NCBI GenBank assembly: GCA_004835665.1
Contig: RBKR01000027.1
Span: 1-64,000, forward strand
DNA: 64,000 bases
Direction of reading: 5' to 3'
Source of the DNA: Phoma sp. XZ068
Taxonomy: Eukaryota > Ascomycota > Dothideomycetes > Pleosporales > Didymellaceae
Shown: positions 1-11,534 of the stretch, piece after piece
How positions within the stretch are numbered: position 1 is the first letter of the stretch
How the letters are laid out: each line of letters starts with the position of its first letter
Notes under the pieces: model-generated
Told to the model about the DNA's origin: nothing
The model's database searches: none
Seen by the model: the letters and a program-made list of their open reading frames with translations, nothing else
Position numbers and translations under genes: made by a program

Positions 1-219
1 ACTCAGCACGAGTTTGCCGAGACACTTGCGTGAGGCTGCGATACCCACTTCCTTCGACATGGACAGCACGGCGGCTCTTCATCCGGATGGACATGAGTCC
101 AAGGCAAAGCTCGTAAATGAGGTTACGGATGTCTGTGAAACCAGTTAGATAAGCTTCGTTGATGCAGCTCTGCCTCACGTACCTGGTGGTAGATCCAGAA
201 ATCGAAATGCTACCATCAT
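1..219 (-). CDS. F-box-like protein, N-terminal part, runs off the left edge
   Basis: The minus strand reads FRFLDLPPDIRNLIYELCL and then an LTQVSRQTRAE segment, once a 50-bp GT...CAG intron (133-182) is removed. This LPxxIRNxIYE...VxxQxRAE pattern is typical of fungal F-box-like proteins of unknown substrate. F-box proteins normally dock substrates on SCF ubiquitin ligases, but here only the first 56 or so residues are visible, so the role is inferred from the family. The start is taken at the MM preceding VAFRFLDL (219); the frame is open upstream to 375, so a longer N-terminus is possible. The C-terminal part lies outside the window. Confidence 0.5.
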
Positions 220-1488
220 GTTGCCTGCATTCGGATTGCTTCGCAGTGTTCTGATCACAGAACGTAGAGGCCGGGGAGAGGTTCCGAGGTCAACAAAGAA
301 TACTCCATCCTCAGGTTCGTCGGTGTAGACCAGGAAAAAGTACAGGCTAGGGGCAGCGCTGGTGAGGATTAGCATATAGAGCTTTTCTTTGGAGAAGAAA
401 CTTTACGTGTTGAGATCTTGGGGCTTGGGCTTGCGTTGAGGGAACTCATTTGTGCTGGTTGCTCAGTCGCTTTGGAAGACTGGCTGCTCTATATATGCCT
501 GTGACCCAGTCCCTTCGGTCTTCCATATGTGCCGTCGTATTGAGCTAAGACTTCTCCCTGATCTCAGTGCAATTCACGCCCCATCGGACTGTCCATTCCT
601 AGCACTTCCGTGCTTGTCAATACCGCCTCAATAAAACCAATACGGCACTATTTTGATCTCCTGTCTCAACATCCAATCGATTTCAGTGCATAATGCAGGG
701 TTGGCTTCTTCCTGTGTAACTGTATCGCACTCCGTGGCTCAGTGCATCTCGGTATTATGCGTAGGGTGCAGGTGATCTCATGACTGGCGAATTGAAGCCC
801 TTGGTAGGCTTTCATTGCCGCCAGCCGTCCGCAGTCACGTTTCCATTCAAGAGAAAGTTGCATCTCGGACGTATGCGAAACCAAGAGATGGCTCATCACT
901 GGCTATCCAAGCCCGCACGATGGCACAGCGTCATCTGTATGTACGCAGCCACATCAACATCCAGGGCACAAAGCATCTTGGCCCTATGCAAGAGGAGGAG
1001 GGGCTTCGTTACTGGCTGTCTGAAGCCCACAGCATGGCATGGTTGCCGCCCTGTGATAGCACGTTGCATCGTAGATTCATGCGGATGTCACTTTCTATAA
1101 TTACAAAGCCAATCGCCAACAATTTATGTATCCTAATGGCCATGGCACAGCCTGTTTACGGGCTGGAAGAGGATATTGGCTCTGGCAGATGTTTGCCACG
1201 GCGGCAAAGGTTTCATTCAGATCACCGATAGCTACGATATTCATGCAAAAGGAGCCTAGGGGGGAGGCTAAGCAGATACGTTAACGAATCGAACCATCCT
1301 TCAGGTGAAGTCCGACGACAGTCTGAGGCGTGGATAGCGATCGGTGTCTCGGGTGGGTAGGAGGTTGTTCCCACATCTCGCGAGACAGACAACCTCACGT
1401 GCTATGTAGGCGACCACGGCTGGTACACGTTGACCATAAAAGGTCAGTCACCACCGTGCTTTTGGAATTGACCAAATCACCATACACC
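220..1488. other. Intergenic, no supported gene
   Basis: Several overlapping frames are open here on both strands (for example 780-1231 plus and 666-899 minus). None shows a recognisable domain, a good intron chain or a consistent coding signal. I see nothing to annotate beyond the flanking promoter space. Confidence 0.4.
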
Positions 1489-2905
1489 ATGGACCAGGCT
1501 TTTTTTGACTTCGACCTACTATTCAATGAAGATATGTGGCGTAGCGAAATCTTCAGTACCGACGTGAATGTAAGTCAGTTCTGACCTGTCAACGTAGCAT
1601 GGCTAACACTGACAGGCAATGGAGTCCTTCGAGTTTGTGCAGGACACGCACATATCTGCAGAGCTGCTTCCGCAACATGCACTCAACCCAAGAGCACCTA
1701 CTATTGCACCATTACTCGATGCACCTATGGACGTCGCTATATGCAATTGCGAGAATACCAAAACACCAAAGCTTTCCATTTCAGAAACCGCAGTCCTGAG
1801 CTTCAGTCCTTCAACCCCGAAGCCGCCAAAGCTTTCCATGTCAGCGGTCGCAGCCCTGAGCTTCAGCCCCTCATCCCCAAAGCCTCCAACACTCGCCATG
1901 TCAGAAATCGCAGCCCTGAGCTTCAGTCCTTCAACCCCGAAGCCGCCAAAGCTTTCCATGTCAGCGGTCGCAGCCCTGAGCTTCAGTCCCTCGACTCCAA
2001 AGCCTCCAACACTCGCCATGTCGCAAGTTGACGTTATTTCTTTCCAGAGCCACTCTCGTTCAGATCAAGAGAGTGACGGGAGACGTTCTAAATGTCAGGT
2101 GTCATCATGCGATGAACGTTCTGCGATACCTGCGTCTGACTCTTCAGTGGGCGAGACTATGAAGAACAGCAATCTCTTACCAGTCGTGCGAACATCTGCC
2201 TCGGGGCCGAGTCTGAAGCTGGCAGATACTTTCGCACTCCAACAATCATCTCCACTCACAGAATCCTGTGAAATATCAAAATCAAAGGGCTCCAATAGCC
2301 AGCCTGGCAAAACGGCCACTTCTGTGGTGCCCACGGCGCATTCTTTATCAGGGACGGGATCAAAGAGTTCGGATCCTATTGTAATCGACGACGAGACCGA
2401 TGATGACAGGACGACAACCAATGCGCCTCCTAAGACTACCACGCACCGTAACGAGGTTCAATCAAGCGAGCAGACTGTTTTGCGAAAACCGAGTTCTCGT
2501 AAAAGAGCTAGAGTGGAGCGCAAAGGAGAGGTTGAATGGGCGCAGCATGGGAAGAAGGTGCTGAAGGAGCTGATATCAGGGTTTTACCAGCAGGAGGCTT
2601 ACTGGATCGAATTGCGGGAGCACTCGGAGGCGGCTGTGGAGGCGATGGTCCAGAAGCACGATGAGTTGGTAAAAGAAACCGGTCGCACTTGTCGAGACAA
2701 GGCAACGATATCATTGGAAGATATGCGTATGCTGCGCGATTCTTACGTCAACCTCATGGAATACTGGCTGTCTGTATCGGAGTGCACCAAAGTCAAGCCT
2801 ATGTTGGAGAAGCTTCGTACCTGTATGGATGACGTGTCGGATAATTCGGAGATGTTTTCTGGAATTTATGCCCATTATCGCCCTTCAAAAAGGCGAAGGT
2901 CATAA
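1489..2905 (+). CDS. Repeat-containing protein of unknown function
   Basis: This is a two-exon gene, 1489-1569 and 1616-2905, with a 46-bp intron (GTAAGT...GACAG); the joined frame gives about 456 residues. Exon 1 encodes a short acidic-aromatic start (MDQAFFDFDLLFNEDMW). Residues of roughly 70-160 are four to five 20-residue repeats of the type LSFSPSTPKPPKLSMSAVAA, encoded by a 60-bp tandem repeat. A serine-rich linker follows, with an acidic patch (IVIDDETDDD) that resembles a SUMO-interaction motif. The last 130 or so residues are helical and charged and end in a basic tail, SKRRRS, which could be a nuclear signal. I do not recognise the family. A nuclear role is inference only. Confidence 0.65.
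1741..2022 (+). repeat. 60-bp in-frame tandem repeat
   Basis: Units start at 1741 (diverged), 1801, 1861, 1921 and 1981 (partial). The 1801 and 1921 units are identical over 60 bp, and the 1861 and 1981 units form a second, related pair, so the array looks like a duplicated 120-bp dimer. The unit length is a multiple of three, which preserves the reading frame. A second plus frame (1741-2031) and the minus strand (1603-2019) also stay open across the array. Confidence 0.9.
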
Positions 2906-3082
2906 CGCAGCGCAGCAAGCAAAGCTTGTGTGTATTATAGTGAATCAATTTCATCAGTTTCAGAGCTATAGTGTCTAAACAAACTCTCTCCAGTTCCTTA
3001 GCATTTTGATCAGACAATTGTATCAGACGATATGCCTTTCTTATACACAATGAAATTTTAATACACTTCTTCCTACACAGGT

Positions 3083-3572
3083 AGCTTAAGATCTACCCTT
3101 AACTCTATACTCCTTGTATAGAACTACTTCTAACTATATTTAAAATTTTATGTACCGTATAGAAAATAAACCTGTTTGTAGAATATATCTGTACCGCTAC
3201 TTTTCCGGTACAGGTAGCTTTAGAACTGTTTTTAGGTACCTGTATAGAAAATAAACCTGTTTTTAGAATATATCTATACCGCTACTTTTCCGGTACAGGT
3301 AGCTTTAAACCGGTTTTTAGGTACCTGTATAGAAAATAAACCTGTTTTTAGAATATATCTATACCGCTACTTTTCCGGTACAGGTAGCTTTAAACCGGTT
3401 TTTAGGTACCTGTATAGAGTACAAATCTGTTCTTAAAATACATCTATACCTCTATTATTCCTGTACAGGTAGTATAGAACTATTTTTAGGTGTCTATAAA
3501 GAGGAGAAACCTGTGTTAAGAATATACCTATACTTCCACAATTCCTGTACAGGTAGCTGGGTAGAGGTGTGT
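3083..3572. repeat. 85-bp AT-rich minisatellite
   Basis: About five copies at an 85-bp period; equivalent points fall at 3160, 3245, 3330, 3415 and about 3500. Central copies are nearly identical and the edge copies are diverged. Each unit contains inverted half-sites (GTACCG...CGGTAC around CTACTTTTC) and a self-complementary AGGTACCT, so the unit can fold. It lies between the 3' ends of two convergent genes. Confidence 0.9.
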
Positions 3573-3700
3573 TATTCTTCGCTACAGTCGAGAGGAGAAG
3601 CGTTATCTATAACAGGTCTATATTTCAATAATAGAGTAATGTTAGTTTTTACCTTCACTTTTAGTAAACGGTAATAATTGTAAAACATAAATCTATTAGA

Positions 3701-6700
3701 CTATGTACTGTATACGCTGGAACAAGCTCGCTTTGGGTTACGCCGATCTCCTTGGCTAACGCTTCTCCTCCGCTTCCTTGGTATCATGGGCAGTGGTTTC
3801 TCATCCGTAGAATGATCGACTGTTCCAAAAGGGCTGTCCAGACGTAGATTTTTAATCAGCTGCTGAAGTGTTGTAGGAAAGCCGCTTATAGTCTTTGATG
3901 TGCTTGTGATACCTCGAATTGACATTGTAATAAGCTCATCCTCTATTTTAGCTTGAAAACACACCCGTCTCTTAAATGGCGGCAGACTCTCTGGTATATA
4001 GTCAACACATTTGACGGGATGACCTTGGATATAGAACCACGATGATGTGTCCTGAAGTCGCTTGTACAAATAGTGGATGCCATCAGCTTGTAAGTCGGCA
4101 CGGCAGTAGATATGGCCGGAGCACTGTAACACACCAGCTTCCAGAGTTGGAGGACCATCTAGCTCAAAGTAAAACATTGACGCGATGATTGCATCAACAA
4201 GCGCAGTAATACTACCTTGTTCCAGCTCTATCGCTTTATCAACACTCTTCTTAATCTCTGGAATCTTAAGTGCATCGTCTAAACCAGGCTCAAGTCCATT
4301 AAACTCAATGCTGAGGCGATGGTGGCGTGGCCGTAACTCCCGGGGAACAGAATTTATGTACCGATCGTAACCTTTTTGGGCATTTAAGCAGTGCTTCCAG
4401 CTGTTGAAGACCCGAAGTAGAAATCGGTTCGCGATGCTGAACCCCTTTTCTGATCGATTTCCAGTGCCCTCTTTTGGCAATGTTCCGGTTCCAAGGGAGA
4501 GTGCAAAATCTGGATAATCCGGCTTAGAGGGCCACACAAACCTAGTCTCCCATTCTGCGATGTCGGACGGGCAGTTGTGGAGCAACCCTCCGTCTTGAAA
4601 TGTGCCTATTTTACCCACGACTTGGGGTTTAAAGAACCTATACTGCAGTCAGTCAATGTTTATCAATCAGAGCCGGAGTCTGGACCATGGGGCTGCTGAT
4701 GTGCTGCATGCCCTTCAGGTGTCAGTACAAGACATTGACGGTACTTGATCTCTATGCTTACGCGTCTCCTATGCTAACATCGTCTCGAGCCTTCTCAGCG
4801 CGCGCAATATCGTAACCTTGATTAGATGAGCAAATATATCTCAGCACTAGAACACAAATGCTGACCTGAGCCACTGGGTCTTTTGCCAGCGTTGTAGTTC
4901 GTGAAAAGCCACGGCGAGGAGTCTTTCACACTGGTGGTGGTGACGGCCACTTTGGTGTCGTTCCGCAAGGGGTTGAACATTTGCAGTGGAGAGTTGATTG
5001 TCTTTTGGAAAGCCCCTTGGATCGCCTCGAGACTATATTGGCCGTCCTGTACGTAGGCCACAAGGAGTCGCATAATTCTCGAGATAAAGGTCGCTCTTTT
5101 GCCAAAGGTTTTTATTGCAACATCTTCAAAGCGCTTGATGGCATCAGAAACACTCCATCGTAGAAGGAACAGACCAATAACAACAAGTCCACCTGTCATG
5201 TTAGCATCGCAATGAGCCCAGGAGTGTTAGGCGTACCAGCTGAAGTCCCACAAACCAAGTCAAAGTAGTCTTGTACTGGTAGCCCAAGCGGCGCAAGCAA
5301 GGCGTCGATGTGTTGAAGAAACATCAGTGGTATAATGCCTTTCACGCCACCCCCGTCAACACTAAGTCGTCGGATACCAGCAGTAGGTGGAACGAAGCGG
5401 AATACTACTTTCTGATGGCTTACGTCACATAAAACACATTTGAAAAGTTGGTAAGAATTTTTCTCGGTCTTGGAGCGTGTTCCGAAGATTTTGACACACG
5501 AATCGGACAGAGCGTGACCACACGCGAGAACTTTCTCGGGCATCTGCATGAAACAGCAAAAACAAGATCGATGGCTTTTAAGCTTCGCCAGGCCACGATG
5601 GTGCTTTTTCAGGGTCTGGCGGTGCACCTCTGCCGCAGGCAAAGCCAAGGTGATGCGTTGTGTGAAACTAGCCTGGAACTCTTTGTGGACGGCCGTCAAG
5701 AACTGGTCTTGAATTTTCTTATTAGCAGAGTATGAGGATATGGCGGCACGACAGGGCTCCAGGTACAACTCTTTGAACAGGTAGTCCGGCGCAAAATCTG
5801 TTAATGTCAGCGCAGCTCTGTTGGTAGCGTCAAATTTTCAAGACCCACCATGGGCACCTGGTGGATAGCTAGCCAGCATGAGTGCAGATCCAATCAGAGG
5901 TGCTACAAAATGCCAGAGCCATACTTCCGACGGTATTTGTTCTAGAAAGTCAGTGAGGCAGTGCTCTAACAGATCTGTGGAGAAGCCACATGGTCGTGAT
6001 GCGCTCGCAAGGCGAAGGATCTTTCCTTCTCCAGGGCCACTACTGAACACAAGGTCCAAAATTTGCTTTGATAAGTTCAAGAAATGACGAAAACTGAACT
6101 GTATATGAGCAGACTCTCGCTCTCGCATTGATGCTTTTGACATTGCAGAAAGACGGTTCTTCAATGCTGTTGCTTGCACAATAGTGGTTTCGGCATCTTG
6201 CAAAGCGAAGACTTCTAGCGAGGCAAAGTGACGATTGATCCTGCGCTGATCCAATTCTGGGTCGCTAGATTGTTTGGCCTGCTTTATGGCTTTCCTAACC
6301 AGTCGATTCACTTGTTGCGTAGCATTGCGCTCATCAAAGTTATTTGACGACGTTTGTACGATCAGCAGGACGCGAGGCTGTGCCGCTAGGTCGGACATTT
6401 TCGGGGCCTTTATTTGTCCGGCTAACCATCTTACAACAGCCGTTAGACCGCCCATATCGTCCACAAAGCAACAGATGACGCTTGAGAAAATCGAAATGCC
6501 TTTCGCAAACAGTACCGCATCATCAGTATGCCACTCAGCGGGTAGTACCCATGATTTCTTTTTGTTATCTGTTATTAAGTCGTCTGATTCTGGCAGGCGC
6601 GGACTCTGCACCCCAGCGTCTATAATCACCAGCGGGGTATCATCGATGCACAAATCCTGTGAACATCGGAGGTAGACATCTTTGTGTACAGGCAATGACC

Positions 6701-7065
6701 CAGTGCCGCCAAGTAGTTTGTCAAGTAGTACGGTCTTCAATCTTTTGCCTATAAAAAGAATATACGATGGCTTACTGTCTAGCGCGACTGCGCCAGACGA
6801 ACCGACGACAGGCTCATGTAAGGTTACAGTTCTCTTACGAAGGGTTATCCAAGGGGAGGAATCCATTCTGCGTGAGTGACAGGAGTGGCAGTAGGAAGTC
6901 TTTAAATTGTGGATCAGAATCCCATATCCAGGTATCTGGATTGGGGCGCACAAACGCGCCGCATGTACAGCGAACAGTTAAGCGAAAACGGTAGTTCAAT
7001 GCACGTGTACCCCATGCCTGGCTCCACAGCAAGTGAGCTCCTTGCACGTAACACCTTCCTCTCAT
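3701..7065 (-). CDS. Patatin-like phospholipase (Starship PLP type)
   Basis: Seven exons join in frame: 7065-6839, 6774-5849, 5797-5237, 5192-4866, 4816-4762, 4712-4686 and 4637-3701, giving about 1,019 residues. The N-terminal 400 residues are unrecognised, with a weak P-loop-like stretch (LFIGKRLKTVLL). A RING-like Cys/His cluster (CFCCFMQ...LACGHALSDSC...CVLC) follows. The patatin domain has the oxyanion loop DGGGVKG, nucleophile motif GTSAG, then SAAPWFFKP and the catalytic DGG (QDGGLLHNCP). Patatin domains are Ser-Asp acyl hydrolases acting on lipids; all catalytic residues are present. The gene sits head-to-head with DUF3723, an arrangement seen among Starship auxiliary genes. The ATG chosen overlaps the neighbour's ATG, so the N-terminal exon is the least certain part; 7113 is an alternative start. 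Confidence 0.85.
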
Positions 7066-10000
7066 GTCTGCACGCGTAGAAATCGACGACGAGCTGGCAA
7101 CGCTCAGAGTCAAATGCTATCGAGGCATTGTCAGGGTTCCTCTGAGGACCCTGAACTTCAATCACCCTTTAGCGCTCAGCAAACATAGAGAAATCTCCGA
7201 AAAAAACGTTCAACGTCTCCAACGAATTTTCGAGCGAAATGGCTGCCTGCGATTGCAGGAGGAGAACGTCATAAATGCGATTATCTACGATGATGAACTA
7301 CCGTCCCTGCTATCCTCATGTCTTTTGACGTCGGAGCAGCTCTGCGAAACCGCATGGGCGCGCGACGCTCCGGCATTAGATTTGGGAAATCTCAAGTGTC
7401 TCTCGGGCATGCACCGTATCGAAGCAGCAAAGCGATACTTGGATGAGAACGACAAGTGGTGGGTTGTAAGACTGTTCTCTGCTGGTAGGTTATCATATCA
7501 CTCCTGCCCTTCCCTGTTGACATTTTTGAAAGACACCCCGAAACGGTATCTGAACCGCATTGTCGAATCCTTCTCACACGAGCAAAAGCCTTCTGATGGA
7601 GAGATATTTAGGAAAATAAGGTTATACGGGAGGCAGAAAGATGAAGAGGCTGAAAACCGATGGTGGGCGTGTCTAGAAAAATCCAAACTGAGGGATCTAC
7701 GCCAAGTCTTGAGGAAGAAAGAGCTAGCTGCCGCGTTTGATGCGTTGATAGATATGCCGGGTCTATGGGCTAAAGTACAACTTGGGGCCCTTCAACGTTT
7801 ATTGTCTCTGAAGTGTGATGAGGTAGGTGCGACTCTCAACCATATCTCAAAGATTGACGTTCCTAGGAGATGATCGCCTACCTACACCATGTCGCAGCGA
7901 CGTGGCAAAATATTCTAAAATGCGGTGATCTAAGTCTACCACCCTCGATTGTAGATTCTGTCACGGTTGAAAGACTAGAGTCACTTGCTCCGAGCTATTC
8001 GCCCATGGACAAAGATCTGATCCTTGCCATGATGAATCAGGGAGAGCTTTTCCCATCCCAGCATGATGAAAACATAAGAAAGGCGCTTACGGCAAATATC
8101 TGTGCTCATTCAGGCCTTCTTCCCTCGCTATGGACCTTTTTTGAAACGTTGAAATATCTTGAACCAATATGCGAGGCACTCAAAAAGCTTATTGGGGTAA
8201 AGATCAAACAATCAATTCGAGCAAGTCTACGAGGTTATTACTTTGCACCAGCCAAAAATGTTGTACAAGTCTCCAGGTCTAGAGATGTAGAGCTGAAAGC
8301 CACACTAAGCAACAACCAAGCGGCATTTCTTTCTTATATAGAGCTGTGGATTCTCTGTGCTCGGGAATTTGATGACTTGACAACATTCACACCTAGGATG
8401 GAGTGCAAAGGGACGAAGCCAATTGCAAAGGGCCCAAATCCTGCTGCATGGCAACGTTTTGCTAGGATCGCTATATCGCGCGGATACATTACGCCTCGAG
8501 CTAAGGAGCTCTCAAATGAGGATTCTTACACACAGATTGCTATAGACTATCTCCGTAAGGTCAACCCTCTTATATCAGAATTTGATGCTGCGCAAGTGGA
8601 GAAGGTGGTTGCTGCTGGTCGCGCGGAGGGTAGCTCGGATGATGAAGTTGACACGGAGCCTGACAATGATTTTATCACGACAGAAAGAAGGACCGGGCGT
8701 CCCTATGAACTGGATCTTGCTAAAGACAAGAAAACTCTCTTCTTTACGCATTTGTTTGATGATCGGACGTCTACCACGATGAACCTCAACTTAGTGCGGC
8801 GGGACCTGTTTCACTGTATATTTGGCCAGCTTCCTTTGGAGGTCAGTCATTACTCAAACGATTGAATTTTTCCTGACGAGACACAGTCCTTTGAGTTGGG
8901 CTCAACTTTTCGGAGCGATCAATCACATGGGACGCAAGACGATATGGACATCGACAGTGTTGTGGAGGATCGCACTTCCGTCACAGAGGATACAGCACTC
9001 CGCCGCCGCTATGAAACTCTCCAATGTGACTACGATGCGCAGAGTCGGACAATTGAAGAGGCGCAGAGATCTAACGCTAGCTTACAGCAAGAATTTGATA
9101 ACATGCAGATGGTACATGACCAAGCAATGCTCGAAAAGTCCAGGCTTGAGGAAAAGTTGGACGAAGCCGACAAGACAATACAAGCTCAACTATCAAGACT
9201 TGCAGAACTGAAAGACGATAACAGTAGAAACCTAGAGAAAGCTAAGCAGGCTGACGACAATTGGAAAGTGGCTAACAAGAATTGCAATGCTGTAAGAGAA
9301 CAGATGCAAGCCACACTGGAGCGAGAAAAGGCTATCTCCCTAGAATTAGATCATTACAAGGTTTTAGTCTTGGGTCTTCAAGGACAGGCCTCGACCAATG
9401 AACCAGAGTTACTTCTGCAAAACAAAGTCGATCTCCCATCGGTGTCAACCGACTTGACGAGAAATCAAGATGACTTTACCAAAATGATCACCGATACGAC
9501 TTCTCATTGCACTTGGACAGGCTCGAACAAAAGCAACATCATATTCGTTGCTGTATCTAATGCTGAAGATGGTCGACTGAGAGGGTTTGAGTGCATGGTT
9601 GCAAAAGAAGAGGGAGAGGGCCTGAAGACCATCGAGTCTATGTTAAAGCATACAGAGACTTGTTGGGGCGATTTCAGAGCTTGGGACTCTCGTGGAAAGA
9701 CAATACCAATTTCCTCCTCCACAGCTTACTTCTTCGAGGTCCTTATCAAAAACACGCTTTTTGTTGGCCCTGAGGCGGTGTTCCAGACTTTCCTTGACAC
9801 TCGTGCAAACGAGATGGAATGGCAGAAGGCCAAGAAGGTTAAAGTCACAAAGAGGGTCAGAGACAAAGCCGCCCCACCAGACGCCGACAAAAATTACAGG
9901 ACTGTCCAACGTTTTGAAAGCAGCGAAGACGAAGTTTACGAGAGTGCTCAGGACAACACCCGGTCACGCCAGCGGAAAGTACCGGCCATTGAATCTGCTG

Positions 10001-10257
10001 AGGAAGCCAATGCTCAATTACCTGTTATTGAAGCTCCCATCCAAGCCAACGCTCAATTACCTGTTGTTAATGCTCCTATCGAAGCCATCACTCATTTTCC
10101 AGCTATTGTAACTTCCAATGAGGCCGACACACGATTACAGGTTCTTGAGGGGCCTACGAGTTGGGTAACAACTAAGGAGCCTTTCATGGTGGGCAACAGC
10201 AGTGATAGCGAGAGCCAAGAGGATGATTCGTTCCGACACAAACCGGTTACCTTCTGA
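7064..10257 (+). CDS. DUF3723 family protein (Starship auxiliary type)
   Basis: Four exons (7064-7484, 7533-7822, 7867-8841, 8887-10257) join in frame to about 1,018 residues; the introns are 48, 44 and 45 bp with good branch sites. The N-terminal half carries signatures I associate with DUF3723: REISEKNVQRLQRIFERNGC, LKCLSGMHRIEAAKRYL and DKWWVVRLF, then EQKPSDGEIFRKIR. The GMHRIEAA segment looks ParB-like, but this is a resemblance only. The C-terminal third contains a long coiled coil (about residues 640-740), a globular stretch and an acidic Ser-rich tail. DUF3723 genes have no established biochemical role but recur in Starship elements beside PLP and FRE genes, as here. An in-frame stop just upstream (7049) supports this start. 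Confidence 0.85.
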
Positions 10258-10528
10258 TCTAATGATCAACGCCTCCCTTACCAACCTCTCCTAAAAATTC
10301 CATTCAAAAAGTCTGCAAGATAAGAGAGATAGACATGACTACTCCACGCATGGGTTTTATATATTCTTTCCTAGCCTTTGCATGAGAGTGCAAACAACTG
10401 GCATCGAGAAGGCGAGCGCGAATTAGAGAGAATGAGATCAGATTACAAAGCATTAAAATCACATTAATAGTAGTGAATGAAGTTGTGTAAGGAACTTTAT
10501 TGGTTCTATCTCGAAAGCTTGCGATCAA

Positions 10529-11165
10529 CTACAACGTATCGCATGTAGACATGTCGGTTCTCTCAGACAAGGCAGGCCTTGATTCCGAGGGAAGCACGAA
10601 GGTTGGAAACGTACTAGCATGGCGACGAGATCGTGGTGAAATGTCAGAGACTCGTCTCTCTTTTGAAGCGAGAAACGGAGAAGTGGCGGCCGACGATGGG
10701 CGTCGCACTCCAGATACGGAGCCATCTAGAGTACTTTCATCGTCGTAGGCGTCTATCCACTCCAAAGTCCTTTTCCTAGCACCATAATTTCTCTCGGGCG
10801 GCGAGGGCGACAACGATGACCGTATGAGCGTGGCTCGCCCTTTGGAGATGCCTTCGCTAAGGCTCTGGTAATGAGCGGGCCGTTTGACGATCGCGTTACT
10901 TGTTTTGATCTGATCGTACTTAGCGCTGGAATCAAAGTAGCCTAAGAGTACTTACATATTCGTCCATGACGGTAGGCCAAGTGAGTCCGTGCTGCTCTGA
11001 TGAGAACACAAGAGGTTGAGATCCGGGCTTGTTGATGACGATAAGTATACGAACATCTGGGAACATGTCACAGAGTTCAGTGGTCTTCTTGAAGATGCCG
11101 TTGTATCGAGTGTCGAAAGAGCGTACAGGGTTTTTGGGTGGTTGCATGGTTCTCTTCGATGCCAT
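10529..11165 (-). CDS. MADS-box (SRF-type)-like protein
   Basis: Exon 1 (11165-10956) encodes RYNGIFKKTTELCDMFPDVR followed by ILIVINKPG. This closely follows the SRF/MADS core (RRNGIFKKAxELxxLxxVxxxLVV), which binds CArG-type DNA as a dimer. Exon 2 (10918-10529) supplies a Ser/Arg-rich, disordered tail ending STCDTL; the total is about 199 residues. The 37-bp intron (GTAAGT...CTAAG) is short, so the acceptor is uncertain. The basic N-terminal part of the MADS domain is weak (SKRTMQPPKNPVRSF), so DNA binding may be altered. It lies between DUF3723 and FRE and diverges from FRE. Transcription-factor function is inferred. Confidence 0.6.
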
Positions 11166-11534
11166 TGTGGATGTGATTGATGGAATAAGGAATATGGTGT
11201 CAGGTAGGTATCCAAAGGAAACAGGCTGCCGTTTCCAACCCTCGGAAAGACGCAACTATAAAGGCCAAACAGCGAAGATCACATGATGGATATCCAAACG
11301 TACAGGGGCCAGGGTACATGGGCAAGCGCTTAAAATAGTGGGGCAGCATGTGCGGCGCTTGTCATCTGCAACGCGCCTCGATGAATCCCAGTTGCCCGGA
11401 TCAGCCGCGTTGTGTGAAAACAGAATTACGAAAGCCTGACACCGTTCGCGACACACAGAGCCGGAGCTGCGGCTCTGTATTAATAGATTCCGGACGCCAG
11501 AGGCTGCACCATACCACTTCCTCTCCCGAAGAAC

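Noticed and set aside
1603..2019. Minus-strand 138-codon frame over the 60-bp repeat
   Set aside because: A by-product of repeat composition; the plus-strand gene has a start exon, an intron and a long unique C-terminus.
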